A stretch of 64,000 nt of DNA from Sorex araneus (GCF_027595985.1 NC_073305.1:109946035-110010034), one strand, 5' to 3'. Shown: positions 24,291-37,570, counted from the first letter of the stretch. A program made the numbers and translations. Notes: generated by a model not told the origin, from the sequence alone.

Positions 24291-27129
24291 TTTAAAATTT
24301 GAATAAGTTCCCAGGTAATAATGATACTCTTGTTAGTCCAGAGATCACACTGGTATGGATGGTTTCTAACTTTAACTTTAGTACCAAGATTCCAAGTTTC
24401 CTTATGTTTCCTTCCTATGAAAGCAAAAGTCTCCACTCCCCAAAGAAATACTTTAATAGAATCACAAACTTCTAAGTTCAGATTTCTAAGATTGTCAATT
24501 AATTGAACCAGTTAGATCACTACGACTCCACCTTTCCCTCACTCTTTCTTTAAATGCTAGTTTCCCTCATTAGTTGAGATGCAATTTTTAAATTGGCAGA
24601 AGAAAAAATGCAAGTTTTCCTTACATTGTTTTGATTCTTTATCGTATGTAATTTCATTGATTAATTTTTATCTCTCAAGATCTGAGAATCAGTGAAACTA
24701 TATTTGGAAAAACAAAGCAAAACTTGAATATTATAAAAGAAACCATTACCAGAACTATGAAATAAGACTATACTAAAATGTTTTCTAACTTTTGTAAAGG
24801 AAAATTATTTGACTGAGCTTGATATTGAAGATGAAAAAGGTGTGTATGTGTGTGTGAGTGGAGTAACGCATGTGCATGTACACATATATTCATAGAAAAG
24901 TTAAGTATTAATATTCATTCCTAGTTGCTTCAGGTGACTTATTCCTGCTATTTTTAATGCATTCATCATTTGAATTTGCTGTGCCTCAGGGGTCTTTAGT
25001 TATTTCAAGAGGTGTCATGAGATTCTGAAAAGTTTCAGAAAATAACATTTTGTCTCTCCAATTGAAAAAATACTTATTTTCTGTACAGATATTTTACAGA
25101 GTATACAAAAAGAGAAGAATGTTTAGAATTGCAATAAACGGTAGAACAGTGTCATTTTTAAACTCCATTCTATGCTAGTCTTTAAATAAATTGCAAAATA
25201 TTTGTATTCTGTGTTTAGAGCCTTGGCATCTAAATCAAACATAAATGCCCCATATATATTAAACTTTTAAAAACCCACATTTTCAAGCACTTCTCAATAA
25301 TTATCTCATTAGTAGGCTGTTTGGAATGGCTGAAGTCCTAATGATTATTTTCTGTAATTTGAGGCTATTTTTATTTTTAAAGATGAAGTGTTTTAGCGAT
25401 GACCTAAGGCTTTCATTCAATTAATGTTAAAGGTGCTACTGAGAGGAACTAAAATGTGGTTCATGGATAATTTTTAAAAAGAAAATTTTCTTTTTCAAAT
25501 ACTGTAAGCCTTTTTTCTCTTAAAACAACTGTCCTTTGAGCTGGAGCGAGGGAACAGAGTATTTGAGATATAAAAGGGGTTCTGGACTGCTAAGTGAAAA
25601 AGAGCTAAGATAGTAATGCAATATCTCTGGCAATTTGGGCAAAGAAAAATTATTTGAGTTTTTAGAGTATTAAATCCCGCTCGCTGTCTTATGTCAGAGA
25701 AAGAAATGACAACCCATATGCTTTTGAAACACCAAGAATACTTGTTTTGTTCTCTGTAACTGAGCAGCATATGGGCCAGGTAAGAGCTGAAAACTGGTTG
25801 TATGTGCTGATGAAATAGAGCATTAAGAAGGGCCTAAACTTACAGTTTTGCACTGTCCTTTTACCATTTTCTGTTCATCATGTCTACTTCCCAAGAATTT
25901 TCACTGGACTCATCATGGCTGCCCTGCTACCATAATCTTAATCCTTTAAACTGATGCCAAGTTTTCATAAATATAAATAGCTCATTCCTCTTTTCTCAGG
26001 TATTTTACCATATCTTTGAGAGATAGAAGAAAGAAACTCCGGTTTTGGGGAAACTCCAGGATAGGGGTAAGAAATCTTTGTTTTGTTTTGATTTTCTTCT
26101 GTAGACTAGCGGCAAAATGGGTGTGGTGCATTCCCCCCTCAAAGATGATTTGATACAAATGATATTTTTATAGAAACATATAAAAATATGTCTTCTTAAC
26201 TTTTTTTGCTTACCCTCTCCTACTCCTATCTTTCAAAGATTCTAATACTTCCTTTTGAGCCAGTTCCCCCAGTTGAGAATTTCTACTCTAATTTCTACAC
26301 TGCGAATAGCATCGGTCACATCATTTGTGGAGCACAGTGCAAACATGAAATTTGGAGTCCCTTGTTAAGAAACTAAAGAGTTTTATAATAGCAAGAGTGT
26401 TGACCGAGGAATCGGGAGCATTCTAAGTTTGGGATACTGAATGACAACACATGTCACACTCTCAAGGTCTCTATGACCATGGCTTTCCAGAACCTGCTAT
26501 TCCTATGACTTCTTTTTTTTCAATTTCCGAATTTTGATTCCTAAGCCTAAAAATATGATAGTCTCAGATAAGCATTTCTTTCTAGGATTGTTTCACTTGT
26601 CACTGAAAATGCCAATTAATAAGTCTTCTGGTCAGTTAACTATGGCAAGATGAAGTAGTTGTGTGACCAGCATGAACGGTCAGTGATGACCCATTTTTTC
26701 TTAGAAAGACTTGTGGATAGAGTAGATGCCTTGGTGACAAAGAACCAGTTGGAGAAAGGAGGGTCACTCAGTTTGTGTTAAGCTCCACAGTCCCTCACTC
26801 CAAAACAGCAGTTGCTTACTCCGAGAATCACAGGCTTAAATTGCCAGCATCCATTACAGACAAAGGAGAAGCAGTAGTGACCAGAAATGTCTGATGTTCT
26901 CAGGCACTCTCTTTGAAGCAAAGTGCTTCTGGTTGGCTCCTGTGTTCTTTCGTGATTTAGTTCCCAGGATCTTCCATATTTTCACTCTTGAAAATACTGA
27001 ATAGTTGTTAAGATGCTCAGACTCAGAGTTGGAAAGAGGGAAAGGTTTATTTCAAAAATATAAGAGAAAGAAACTCCACATCTAGGGAGGAATTTCATAT
27101 AGGACAAAGATAAGCATGACTAATTTTCA
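24291..27129. other. Non-coding DNA, no gene recognised
   Basis: About 2.8 kb. 26270-26480 and 26500-27130 have the look of old interspersed repeat (LTR or DNA-transposon relic), with a reverse-complement AATAAA at aggtttatttcaaa near 27043, but I cannot assign a family. Confidence 0.45.
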
Positions 27130-27139
27130 TTTTTTTTAA

Positions 27140-27751
27140 GAATTTTATTTTATTGAATCACCATGTAGAAAATTACAATGCTTTCAGGCTTAAGTCTCAG
27201 TTATACAATGCTGAAACAACCATCCCTTCACCAGTGCCCATATCCCACCACCAAAAAAAAAAAAAACACAGTACACTTCCCATCCTGCCCCCCCGAACCC
27301 CCACACCTTGTAACTAATAAATTTCACTTTACTTTCTATTTATTTTGGTTACATTCAATATTTCAACACAAACCTCACTATTATTGTTAGGAGTACCCCA
27401 CTAGAGTCAGACCTGTTGTGAAGAGATAGGAGGTCGTGCAGTCGCAGTAGCGTGGTTTTGGGTTTCTGTACTTTAGCAACTAAGTCCAGGGAGATTTCTT
27501 CCAGATATTGGATCAATGCAAGCTTGTAAACCCCATCTGTGGACGTCATAATATGGTGGTCACCACGCCATTCACCCTAGCAAGGAAGAGGCGAGAGAGA
27601 GAAATACCTTTCCCCTCCTGGGCGGGCATGGGCCCGCGGCTTAGTTCTCAGTCTGGAGACATTTTTCGAGGAGCTGCCCATGCCGAAAAATTTAGCTGGC
27701 GTCTGGAGTCATGCTTGTGCAGCCCGGGATCACATCTTGGCGGCAGGCCTG
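27140..27751 (-). mobile_element. ORF-less element with L1-type 3' end
   Basis: Minus-strand tail ttttattttattgaatcacc at the left, followed by the shared ctcagttatacaatgctgaa and cttcaccagtgcccatatcc blocks. The right (5') part is GC-rich, up to acatcttggcggcaggcctg. Short T-rich flanks (about ttttttta) make the exact TSD ambiguous. Same family class as 12189-12943 and 54396-54850. Confidence 0.75.
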
Positions 27752-28204
27752 TTTTTTTTTTTTTTTAAATAGGAAAACTAGGTCCTTGTTTTTCTTATCA
27801 AACAAAGTCTCAGAGAATTCCATTTCCCCCCTAGAGATATCTTGTTAATTTAGGGTTCATTTGTGCTAAAATCAGGTTAGTATCTTCCATATCCACTTAG
27901 GCTTGTGGGAACTCTCTGTTATTTAAGACTGTTCAGGTTATATATTTCACCATATGCCCAGGTATTACCCTGTTATCATAAGAGAGTCTTCTGTGAGCCC
28001 AAGGTCTGGGCAGAATTTATGGTCTTGGGGGAATTGGAAACTTCCCCAGACTCAGAAAGAGCACAGAATTTGAAGAAATATTTAAAATACAGAATGGAGA
28101 CAGCTAAAATGGAGCTGTTTACAGTAGTTGACAAAAAGAAATCTTTCTGCATTAGCAGGAATCCAGAGTATCTTTTCTTGAGTTCTGATCCCTGGCTCAT
28201 TCCT
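27752..28204. other. Non-coding, possibly old LTR sequence
   Basis: Contains the phrase gagacagctaaaatggagct, seen in many retroviral LTRs, but no confirmed boundaries. The 157-codon plus frame at 27905-28378 crosses into an L1 tail and has no domain, so I do not call it a gene. Confidence 0.35.
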
Positions 28205-29480
28205 TGCTGTGAAAGAAATGACAACCCATTCCAGTCCTCATCCTGCCTCTATCGCAGACAATTTTCCCAATACTTTCTACTTTTGGGCATTATGGTTTGC
28301 TCTAATTTTCCCACCACTATCAAAAACTATCTGCCAGGGGCAGATGCTAGATCATTTATTGTCCATTGCTTGTTTTGAATATCATGGGTGCCATAGCCAC
28401 GTGCTTCTGGAATCTTAGATGGTAGATGACTGAGTTCCAGAGACATTTCTGTAGGGCACTAATCCATTTTGGGATTCAATTGGGCATCTCTGGCCCAGGG
28501 CTGTTAGTGTGCTAAGATGGCCCCCGGAGGCACATTGTGGGTGTGACACCCAGGCTAAAGAGCGGGCGGGGAGCCAGGGAGGGACTGCCCAGTGCCTCTG
28601 CAGCATGCAGCATGGAGATTTAGTCCTGGAACCTGCACACCTGGGACTTGCTTGTGGAAGCCCTTGGTCATTGGGATTCCATCTGGAGTAGGCATGAAGA
28701 GTACACTTGCTCCATTTGGGGTGCCCTTGTGAAATTGGCTCCATATGGGGCCCAGAAAGATCTCCGGCTTTGTGGTGTCTTCTGGGACTCACTGCTGAGT
28801 CTCTGGCTTTTGATCTCTTTCAAGATTTATTGATGGGTCTCTGAAGCAAGGCCAGTAATAGGGTTTACAGAGTGGTGGTGGAGTTGATTAGTGGAGGTGA
28901 CTGCCAGTGCTTCCATGTGTATTGGGAAGTAGGGGGAGGTAGCCCACCCAAACTCCATGAAAGCCTGGAGATTTCAGTCACAAAACCTACATACCCAAAT
29001 TTTCAGCAGATTAAATCTTGGTGAAGTCCGTCCTGAGAAAGTGGAGTCAGGTTGGTGGTATGATGGTGATTTTGGATTGTGGAAGCAGGTGGTTACTGGG
29101 GGCTCTGCTTGGGCAGGCAAATGCTAACTTGTCCCTCTCCAATTTACCCCAGTCTGTTCAGCCATGTGCAGGTCTGTGATTAACTGTGGCTTTTGATCTC
29201 TTTCGAGATTTATCTATGGGTCTCGAAATAAGGCCAATAAATGAGCTTGTATAGCTGAGCCAGAGGTGGTTTGTGGGCATGGCTCCCACATACCTAACTT
29301 TTGGCTGTTCAATTTTTTGGTAAACTTGGTCCCAGGTTGTTGGGGTCCAGCCAAAGGCACAGCAGCAATTTTGGGGTGTCAGGAAGCCTGAAGGCACCAT
29401 CAGGCTGCTGATGCACTCACCTTGCAGGTACAGGTTGACCTGTTGGCGGCACCATACCCCTGGGAAAACAAAAATCTTAA
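28205..29480 (-). mobile_element. L1 3' end joined to L1 5'-UTR-like monomers (probable ORF-less L1)
   Basis: 28228-28300 matches the minus-strand L1 3' UTR (cctgcctctatcgcagacaa, then ttgggcattatggtttgc). To its right, two imperfect copies of a unit of about 385 bp start at about 28805 and 29190, both with ggcttttgatctctttc, agatttat and aaggccaat/aaggccagt. Tandem GC-richer units upstream of an L1 tail with no ORFs resemble an L1 5' UTR joined to its 3' end. The interpretation is tentative, and the ends are approximate. Confidence 0.45.
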
Positions 29481-30489
29481 AAGCACTGCTTTGAAGGAAA
29501 AAGCAGCACATGCATGATAGAGCATTGTGAGTGTGTGAGGGTCATTTGTTAAGCTGAAACGCTTCTTTGCTTCAGCAGACAGAGGCAGAGTGGGCACATG
29601 TCTATATAACTATTATGTGCCGGATGCAACACTTGTCTTTCTGATGACAGTTATTTGCCAGAAACACTATACTTAGGACATGTATCATACCACCAGTTAT
29701 ACCAGCAGTTTCCAAGGATGGGTAGAAGCCCCAAGCAAAAAAAATATTCTACTACCACCCGAATACTCATTTGAAGAATGGATGTTTTTACATGTCACTC
29801 ACTCAACCAGCATGATAAGAAAACCTGATTTCTTAATATTTGTTTATAGGAAGAAACAATTAAAAACCCCTTAGTCTTTCAAAATGTCAGCTATTGCACA
29901 GATACAAAAATTACACATTAGTGAAAACTGTTTTGTAAACAGCCTTAGGATATTATTCTTTCTCTTCTAACTTTTAATAATTAATTTAGGTCTCTAAAGT
30001 TCCATTTTAGTAAAACCTTTAGGGCAAGAAAAGAGTGCATTAAAAGATAGCAAAGGTATACTAAGAAGTAAATCAAAATGTCTTCATTATCAGCATGTGG
30101 GTAGCAATACTTTCAGATTTTCTTAAATATGTTTATTTTTAACTTATTGAGATAACAATAACAATATATATACAAGTGTTTGTATGAGTCTCTCACAGAT
30201 GTTGCAGTGTTCCATTGGGTTCTGGAAGAGGGTAAAAAAATTACAAACATATATATATTTACTCACAGTGAAAGTTTTGATGCAGGTTAAAGATCAGACA
30301 TTTTAAACTGCTAGCTTGTCAAGAAAGTCAGAAACATTTTCCTGTGTGTTAAGCCTCTCTTAAACTAAACCAATAGGATTTTAAGTAATTTCAAGATCTT
30401 TCTATTTGAAGTTGGTATACAGTTTCTAGAATCCCATTCTTATTTTTTGTAAATAGGTCACAATAGTATTTACATTTATAGCATTGATG
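29481..30489. other. Non-coding DNA, nothing recognised
   Basis: No supported coding frame. Confidence 0.5.
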
Positions 30490-30622
30490 TACAAAGTTAC
30501 AGCACACCACCATCATCAAAGTGCCTATGAGTTGCTAGGGAAGTCCTATTGTGCTGGCATCAAACACAGGGCCACAGGCATGCAAACCATGTGATCCACT
30601 CCCTTGAGCTATCTCTCCCTCC
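30490..30622 (-). mobile_element. Diverged SINE (type A)
   Basis: tgctggcatcaaacacaggg and a gagctatctctccctccc head. Confidence 0.55.
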
Positions 30623-30639
30623 CTTGCTTATTTTCCTTT

Positions 30640-31010
30640 AGGTAAGAGCCATTTTCAGATATGAGGTGATATTTCATTTTTATTTGATGTGTATTTCCCT
30701 AACAGTAAAAGGGAAAAACATAGTTTCATGTATCTATTCTTTGGAGAATGCACATATATTCTTTGGAGTATATCTGTTTATATATTCTGCCCATATTTTA
30801 TTAGGCCTACCAGTTATTTTATTGCTGAGCTTTATGACTTTTTATATTTGGGATATTAACCCCTTGTCCAGCATTTGATATATAAATATCTCCCCCCAAT
30901 CTATGGCTATCTTTTCATCTTGATCATAATTCTTTAGCTATGCAGGCTATTTAATTATTTTAGTTTGATACCGTTTGTTTTTGTTTGCTTCTATTTCAGT
31001 TGTTACTGTA
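30640..31010 (-). mobile_element. Old L1 3' region
   Basis: The minus-strand text follows the familiar L1 block: gatatgaggtgatatttcat, then ttctttggagaatgcaca, then gggatattaaccccttgtcc. Confidence 0.7.
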
Positions 31011-31119
31011 ATCAAAGACCTGGTGTGCAAGGTCTAGTCAAGGTCTAAGTATGGTCTGGAGTTCATTGTCCATTTTATTTTTGCAATTCATGGGTTTCAG
31101 GTCTTAAACCCAAAATAAC

Positions 31120-31300
31120 TAATCATTTATTTTTGTTTTAGGGCCACACCTAGAAATGCTGAGGGGTTACTCCCGGCTCTGCACTCAGGAATCCTTACTG
31201 GCTATTTTCAGGGAACCATATACGATGCTGGGGAACTGAAGCTGAGTTGGCTTGATGCAAGGCAAGCACCTTACTGGCTGCACTATATCTCTAGCCTCTT
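31120..31300 (-). mobile_element. SINE (type A)
   Basis: agggccacacctagaaatgc start, gctctgcactcaggaatcct body, ctatatctctagcctc head. Confidence 0.8.
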
Positions 31301-31307
31301 AACTTGG

Positions 31308-31462
31308 GTGGTTCTCAGGAGTCACTGTCACATTAGTGCTCAAAGGTTAATCTTGGCATCGTTCTGGGAACCATGTAGTGTCAGAGGTTGTAGTGTCAGA
31401 GATCAAACAGGTCTCTAGCATGTAATGCATATGGTTAGTTCATTCAGCTCTTTCTAGCCCCA
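31308..31462 (-). mobile_element. Diverged SINE (type A)
   Basis: gttctgggaaccatgtagtg and a cagctctttctagcccc head. Confidence 0.6.
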
Positions 31463-31481
31463 AAGTATTTGGGTTGTGTGT

Positions 31482-31612
31482 TCATTTATTTGGGCTAAAG
31501 TCAGTGGTACTCACTGTGGCCAAATATGTAATGTTAGAGATCAAATCCAGAACCTGTACATAAATAAAAGCCTGCACACTAGCCCTTTAATCTATTAGGC
31601 CAGCCTTTCCCC
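31482..31612 (-). mobile_element. Diverged SINE (type A), weak
   Basis: gagatcaaatccagaacctg resembles the B-box region. Third of three consecutive diverged copies. Confidence 0.45.
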
Positions 31613-32660
31613 CACAAAATTCTTATTGTCCTATGATTAAGATCACAAAACCAAAAGGGCACACCACTGATGGTGTCCAAAAACATTCCATGTTTATCTC
31701 CTTTCTATGTTATTCTTTTGAGATTTAATGATTCTTATAGCTCTAGTTTATTTACTTTAAGCCCCTTTAAAAATTTCCATTCAGTGAATAAGCTACAATA
31801 TATAAACAGCCCTGCTGTGGATAACAAATGTGTTTCCTTTGTCCTCTGCTATAAGAACATTACAAGAAACAGTGCTGTGCACAGGAGAATCATGATGGAA
31901 GGGCAAGTGCATTCGAGAAGTAGATAAAACAGCATGCTTTTCTTCTTTTCTTCTTTTTTCAGCTCTCTCACTGACCTACAGAAGTATTTACTTTCACTTA
32001 TACTCAGTTATCCTGGGAAGTTAGAGCGGTGCTTTCCTCTCAGCTGTGTCTTGAGAGATCAGATACTCAAAAATAATGTCAAAAAGATACCCCAGAGCCT
32101 CTCTTAACCTTGCAAGAGTCAGGGTATTCTCACACAGTCTGCCATCTGCCAACATCTGGCTTCACTGGTCAACCTTAACACTTTAGTAAGGGTTTTCATA
32201 CTATTTTTGAAACTGAAAAAATCTTATCAAATCCCAAACTTTGCTATGTGTTAGTTAAATGAAGCGTAGTCTAGCAAGAGAGGACATATCAAACATATTG
32301 CAAAAAGGCCTCCTTTGTGACCATAGGAAAGTCACTTTGTTTTATTACTATTTTCTCATTCATAAAATTAAAGAACTCAGTAACCTTGCTCTTAACAAAT
32401 ATAACAAGTTAAAAGTGTAACTAAGCACATTCATCATGGTGAAAGTTTATTTACTTTCCCACTTTTTGTTCTGTTTATTTTTGTATTTGTTGATGCAGCG
32501 ATGGGGACCCCACCAGCATCTCATACAGCCAAGGCATATTTGTACAACTGAATCACATCCTAAAACTTTATCCTTTATTTGTTTCTTGTAGAATATTCTC
32601 ACAATGTTATCTATTTTACAGAAAAGGTTATTTATTTTGAAATTGTTAAATATACTGGAT
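31613..32660. other. Non-coding DNA, nothing recognised
   Basis: No supported gene. Confidence 0.5.
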
Positions 32661-32663
32661 TAT

Positions 32664-32900
32664 TGGACTGGAGCGATAGCACAGTGGGTAGGGCGTTTGC
32701 CTTGCATGTGGCCAACCTGGGTTCGATCCCTCTGTCCCTCTCAGAGAGTCCAGCAAGCTACTGAGAGTATCAGAGCCTGGCAAGCTCCGTGAGGCGTATT
32801 TGATATGCCAAAACAGTAACAAGTCTCACAATGGAGACATTACTGGTGCCCGCTCGAGCAAATTGGTGAACAATGGGACGACAGTGCTACAGTGCTACAG
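32664..32900 (+). mobile_element. SINE with RTE-type tail (type B)
   Basis: Head ggactggagcgatagcacag, body with gtatttgatatgccaaaaca, tail with gcccgctcgagcaaattgg, and gacagtgctacagtgctac at the end. Confidence 0.94.
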
Positions 32901-33329
32901 AATATCCATGCACATGCATACAGATTCTTACGTCATAGTTCTTTTTCCTTTTTTTCCTCCAATCTCAAAGTTTGTAGATAACAGTATGATTTTGTGAAAG
33001 CAAACTTATAGCTATTGCTAATGAGTTGTCTTTAAAAATTTATTCTATTAACGTCTGCTAATCTTTTAATGTATGTTACAGCAATATTTTGGCCATATTT
33101 GTATATACATTCTATCTTTAATCCACCCTAAAATTGTAAGTATTTTACATAATAATTTGGTAGTCTAAAATTACTGTCAGTTGTAGGAACATAACTCACC
33201 AGTTGCTTTGTTAAAGAAGAGAAATGAATTTCTTACACATTAGTGCTCCCTTTAAACTACTGAAATGGTTACTTCATACTTCGTTAGGTATTTAAAGTTA
33301 CTATTGATTATGGCCTAGAGAACATTTCT

Positions 33330-36300
33330 TTTTTTTTTTACCACTAAGTTTTTATTTATTCATTGTATTTTCCCAGGGTACAGAAAGGAAATGGGAAAAG
33401 GGCCAGCATGTATATTGCAAAATGATTGCAAAAAGGAAGGGAAGTAACTCATACAGCAAAATCAACCATCAAATAAACATTCCCAAGGATGGGGTTACCA
33501 AAGTCCAGTGGCTTCAGTCTCAGCCCATGGGATAAGGGAAGTGGATCGGTACATACTTCCCTACTCTCCCGCCTCCCTCCCATAAATTGAAGATTTCACA
33601 CAAAGCTTTGGTTTCTAGCAGTAAACATGGAGTTACATTCATCCATTTTCTATTAAACAATCTTGTGGCCAATTTGACCTAAGCTTCTTGCACCTGTACA
33701 AAAGTTCCTGAGTAACCTGGATATACATTCATCTTCCCTTTCCTTGGTTTCCTGATCCCACTTTACATGGAAGGCCCCCTCATTGCTTCTTTACCCTAAT
33801 ACTCAAAACTAAAATAATACAGCAGTGCGTGTTTGGCATAAAAGATAGCAAGTAATAGTCCTCTCTTCAAAGACTGGGTGCAAGGAATAGAGTGTTCTGA
33901 ACTTCTAAAGGACTTTTGTAAAAATCACTTTAATACTTGTGGGGGTACATCACAAACTTGCAAGTTTGTGTGGATTGTTGAGGGTTGGGGGAAGCTGGGA
34001 GAAGTGGGGGGAGAAGAGGGAATCAAGAAGGTGGTAAGAAAATTCAGGAGATGGTAGAAGTTTGAGGGATAGAAGACCTGATTCAAAATAGGAAATAGGG
34101 GCAGGGGAACACAATAGAAAGGGTGATTCAAGACCCCCATTTCAAGAAGGGTCCCCAAGCTTGCTTCATATCCTTTTACCTGGTGCAGAACCTTTTGTCA
34201 AAGGTGCTTTGGCTATTTTTCTTATACAAAAGTTTTGTAAACAATAAAACTCCCAAATAACATGGAGGAGACCAATACATTATATTTACACAAACTAGGC
34301 CACCTAGAAATCACCAAATTAGCTACTCATAAGCTCTACAAAGCCCAGACAAATACAATAACTAGAACGGGCTGCAAGTTGGGGGAAACAAGAACCCAGG
34401 ATCAGACACAAATCATCCAATGCGGTCTATTGCATTTGCCCCGTTTCAACACAGTGAGATAGAGGTTTGCAGGGATCACAGCACGTAAATGGAACCCTCC
34501 CCTCCACCCCCTCCCTTTTCTCCTTTGGCTACCATGACATGAATCACTGATACTGCAGGGCAGCACACTAGCTCTGGGCCCCAAAAAGAAGACATCAGGA
34601 TGCCAAAAAGTTAAAGGTTCTGGATTTGGTCCCTGTTTCATATCCATACCTGGGATCTCAAAATGGATACAGAGATATCCTCTGAAAACTACCTTTATGA
34701 AGCAAGCTTTTTTTTTTGGGAGGAGGACAAGCACACATTCACCCTGTTGTGCACGGTAAGCCTACCCTAATCCAGTGGAAGATGGATCTGGGATGTAAAG
34801 ATTCCTGTGCCCTGGGGTTAGAGGTCTGGGACAGCAATCCTCCATCTCACACACCGACCTCACCTGATCTTGGCTTCCTTTTGGTGCCTTTAACCTGGTC
34901 CGGCTTCTCCTAACCTCTCTGTACCACCTTTCCTATTCAGACCAGTTTCCAATCTTGGGGAAGAAATCAAGTCATAGGGCACCCAGGGAAAACCTAGCAC
35001 CCCCTATGAAAACACTGAAGATGGAGGGGTTTGAAAATGACATAACAGCAGAAAAGTCAGCTCACAATTGACAAAAAAAAATGAGGTAATTCAATCCACT
35101 TCAGATAGTTTTTCTCCCTGCTGATCAAACAACAAAAAGTATTCCTGGCCTTTTTCCGGCCCCGCGCGAGATCGACCCCGGAGGCAACTGAACCACTTTG
35201 GACACGAGCAGCGCCCCCAAAATGCCTCCAAACTGTGTGCTCAGAGCTTCTGGCCCAGGTGCTGCCGGCAGGGTATGGTCTTTTCTCTCTCAACTCTTTC
35301 TTTTTGAACGCAGTGAGGCAATAGCCGGTTTTTAGACTCTACAGGAAGCCCGGGAAAGCCGATGGGCGGGACTTCCGGATCCGCCCTGTGCCGGCCGACA
35401 TTTAAGCACAGAGCCATGTGGGGACGCTCCTTTCTGGCCCCGCGCGAGATCGACCCCGGAGGCAACTGAACCACTTTGGACATGAGCGGCGCCCCCAAAA
35501 TGCCTCCAAACTGTGTGCTTGGAGGTTCTGGCCCAGGTGCTGCCAGCGAGTGATGCAATTACCAAAAGAATTTTCCCTGGACTTCATATAGAAATCCAAA
35601 ACCTAATATCTCTTGATTGTCAGCAATGTGTAAATGTTCCTTTTTGGCAGGGCTTACCGTGGGGGGAAACTCCAAACAATAGTACTAAGTTTTTTGTTGA
35701 AGGGTAAAAGATTGTAGGGATAGAATTTTAGGCAGAATTTTCGCTGGACTTTATATAGAAACCCAAAACCGCGCGGCCGCGGCAGCCTAATGTCATCTAA
35801 TCATCAGCAATATGAAATGGTTCCTTTGTAATGGGTTGGACTTTGGGGGGACCATAATAGGGTTAAAGTTTGTAGTGACGTGTAATTTCTGGCTGTACTT
35901 TCCCTGGACTTTATACAGAAATTCAAAGCCACGAGGCCAATGCCATGGCCACGCAACCTATTGTCATTTAATCATCACCAATATGAAATGGTTCCCTTTT
36001 AACGGGTCGGACTTTGGTGGGAAATCCTAACAAGAATAGTAAGTCTTTTGCTGAAATATTGAAGGCTACCAAAGTGGTAGCCATCTCTATAGACTGAACT
36101 AAGCCATATCCCCACACCGGCTGAGAAGAAATATCCTTCTTTCTCAGGAAGAAACGCGGCGTGGCGTTAACCATAGTATGATGTCCATTAAGCTGACACG
36201 GACCTGGTGGTGTGGGAATGGGATACAAGGGAATAAATTATTATGTACTTGGAACAGCGGGACGCTGGTGGAATCTCGAGCCGGGGCCAATACCAGCGTA

Positions 36301-37570
36301 TTACTTTTGGTTCCAGAAACTGCTTGCAGACATTCTACCAGACTATCAACTAAGCCAGAGCCCCACGCAGGCTGATGACGAGAAATAGCCATCTTTTTTG
36401 GTTTGTTTTCCCTTTGTCAGGCAGCGTGGTGATTACTAAACAGGTGTGATCTCGGTGGCGTGGGACGAGGGGGGAAAAAATAGAAAAGTTATGTAACAAA
36501 CAGCGGGACTTAATATCTCTACATTCTCAGCAATGGAGAGCCATCAAATGCTTCCTTGACAGTGGGACTGTCTTTTCTTTTTTGGGGGAAAACCCTAGCA
36601 ACAATAGTGAGTTATGTGTTGAAACATGGACTATAACCAAGATAAAGCGTAAACGAAGTGAAACTTATCACTTACAAGGGCGGGGACTGGGGGGGGCGGG
36701 AGGGGGCGGGAGGTATAATGGGGTGGTTGGTGATGGAATATGGGCACGGGTGAAGGGAAGGGTGTTTGAGTATTGTATAACTGACATAATCCTGAGAACT
36801 ATGTAACCCTCCACATGGTGATTCAATAAAATTTAAATTTAAAAAAAAAAAAGAAAAAAAAGTATTCCTGCTGTGCAGACCCGGAGCTGCCGCTGACTTA
36901 TCCTTGAGATTGTTCATGTACCTGAGAACACAGTGCAGGAATGAGGGCCTTAGATTAAAATACACAAAGATACAATACCAGAATATTTATATTATAAAAA
37001 AATTAAAATGCACAAAATACATCTTTCTCTCACAACTAGTGCAGTTGGCATCCTGGAGAAGGTGCAGGAATCCAAGGCAGCAAATAAATAAAATTATATT
37101 GGCCCAGAAGGGGAGGGAGCTTAGGAACAGATAGGTCAGCGCTGTTCTAGTCCTCCTTTGGCCTTTCATCACAATCCATGGCTTGGGACAGTTCCCAACA
37201 CTCTAACCCAAGACTGTTGGGAGACAAGATGTAGAAAAAGCCTGCCTTAGCCCTGAGATTCCCTCTCATGGAATGCAGAAGCTTGTGGGTTGGGCCCATT
37301 AATCTGGTATCTTGTCTGATCAATCTTTTCATTCTGGCATGGAAAATAGTTACACAGCCTTCTTTGAAAGGAAAACCACTTCCGTGTCCAGAACATTTCA
37401 AAAGCAAGAAATCCTGGGCATAGAGACTCAGATAAAGCATGCAGAGGGGGTCAGCCCTCAAAGCCCTCAGGTGCGTTTAGATTGTGTGATTGGGGTTCTT
37501 TTTGCCTCCCTCTCCCCCCTGCCAGGTCGGGTGGTTGCTGGCCCCAGAGAAGTCCGGAGGCAAAAAGCCA
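33330..37570 (-). pseudogene. Processed retrocopy of a long untranslated mRNA sequence, split by a later insertion
   Basis: A T-run at 33330-33339 is reverse-complement poly(A). A doubled AATAAA (reverse complement at 33351-33360) lies about 12 bp inside it, as expected of an mRNA 3' end. The flanks are tagagaacatttct (33316-33329) and tagagaacacttct (37571-37584), 13 of 14 matching: the TSD of an L1-mobilised copy. Without the 1.7 kb insertion at 35148-36856 the copy is about 2.5 kb. I find no conserved reading frame, so it probably derives from a 3' UTR. I do not recognise the parent gene. Confidence 0.8.
35148..36856 (+). mobile_element. Full-length ORF-less element: tandem 5' monomers plus L1-type tail
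   Basis: 1709 bp, flanked by a perfect 14-bp TSD, aaaaagtattcctg, at 35134-35147 and 36857-36870. The 5' part has two near-identical units of about 115 bp, starting ggccccgcgcgagatcgacc at 35158 and 35435, about 277 bp apart. A second unit starting ctggacttyatayagaaa recurs near 35577, 35748 and 35907. It ends with a G-rich tract, tggtgattcaataaaattt and poly(A). Homologous to 11081-12169. No ORF has a known domain; frames at 35057-35599 and 35968-36392 are repeat translations. It split the retrocopy, so it is younger. Confidence 0.93.

Noticed and set aside
27905..28378. 157-codon plus frame
   Set aside because: Its last third translates a minus-strand L1 tail, and the rest has no recognisable domain.
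35241..35599. CpG-island promoter of a gene
   Set aside because: The CpG-rich text is the duplicated 5' unit of a retroelement bounded by TSDs.
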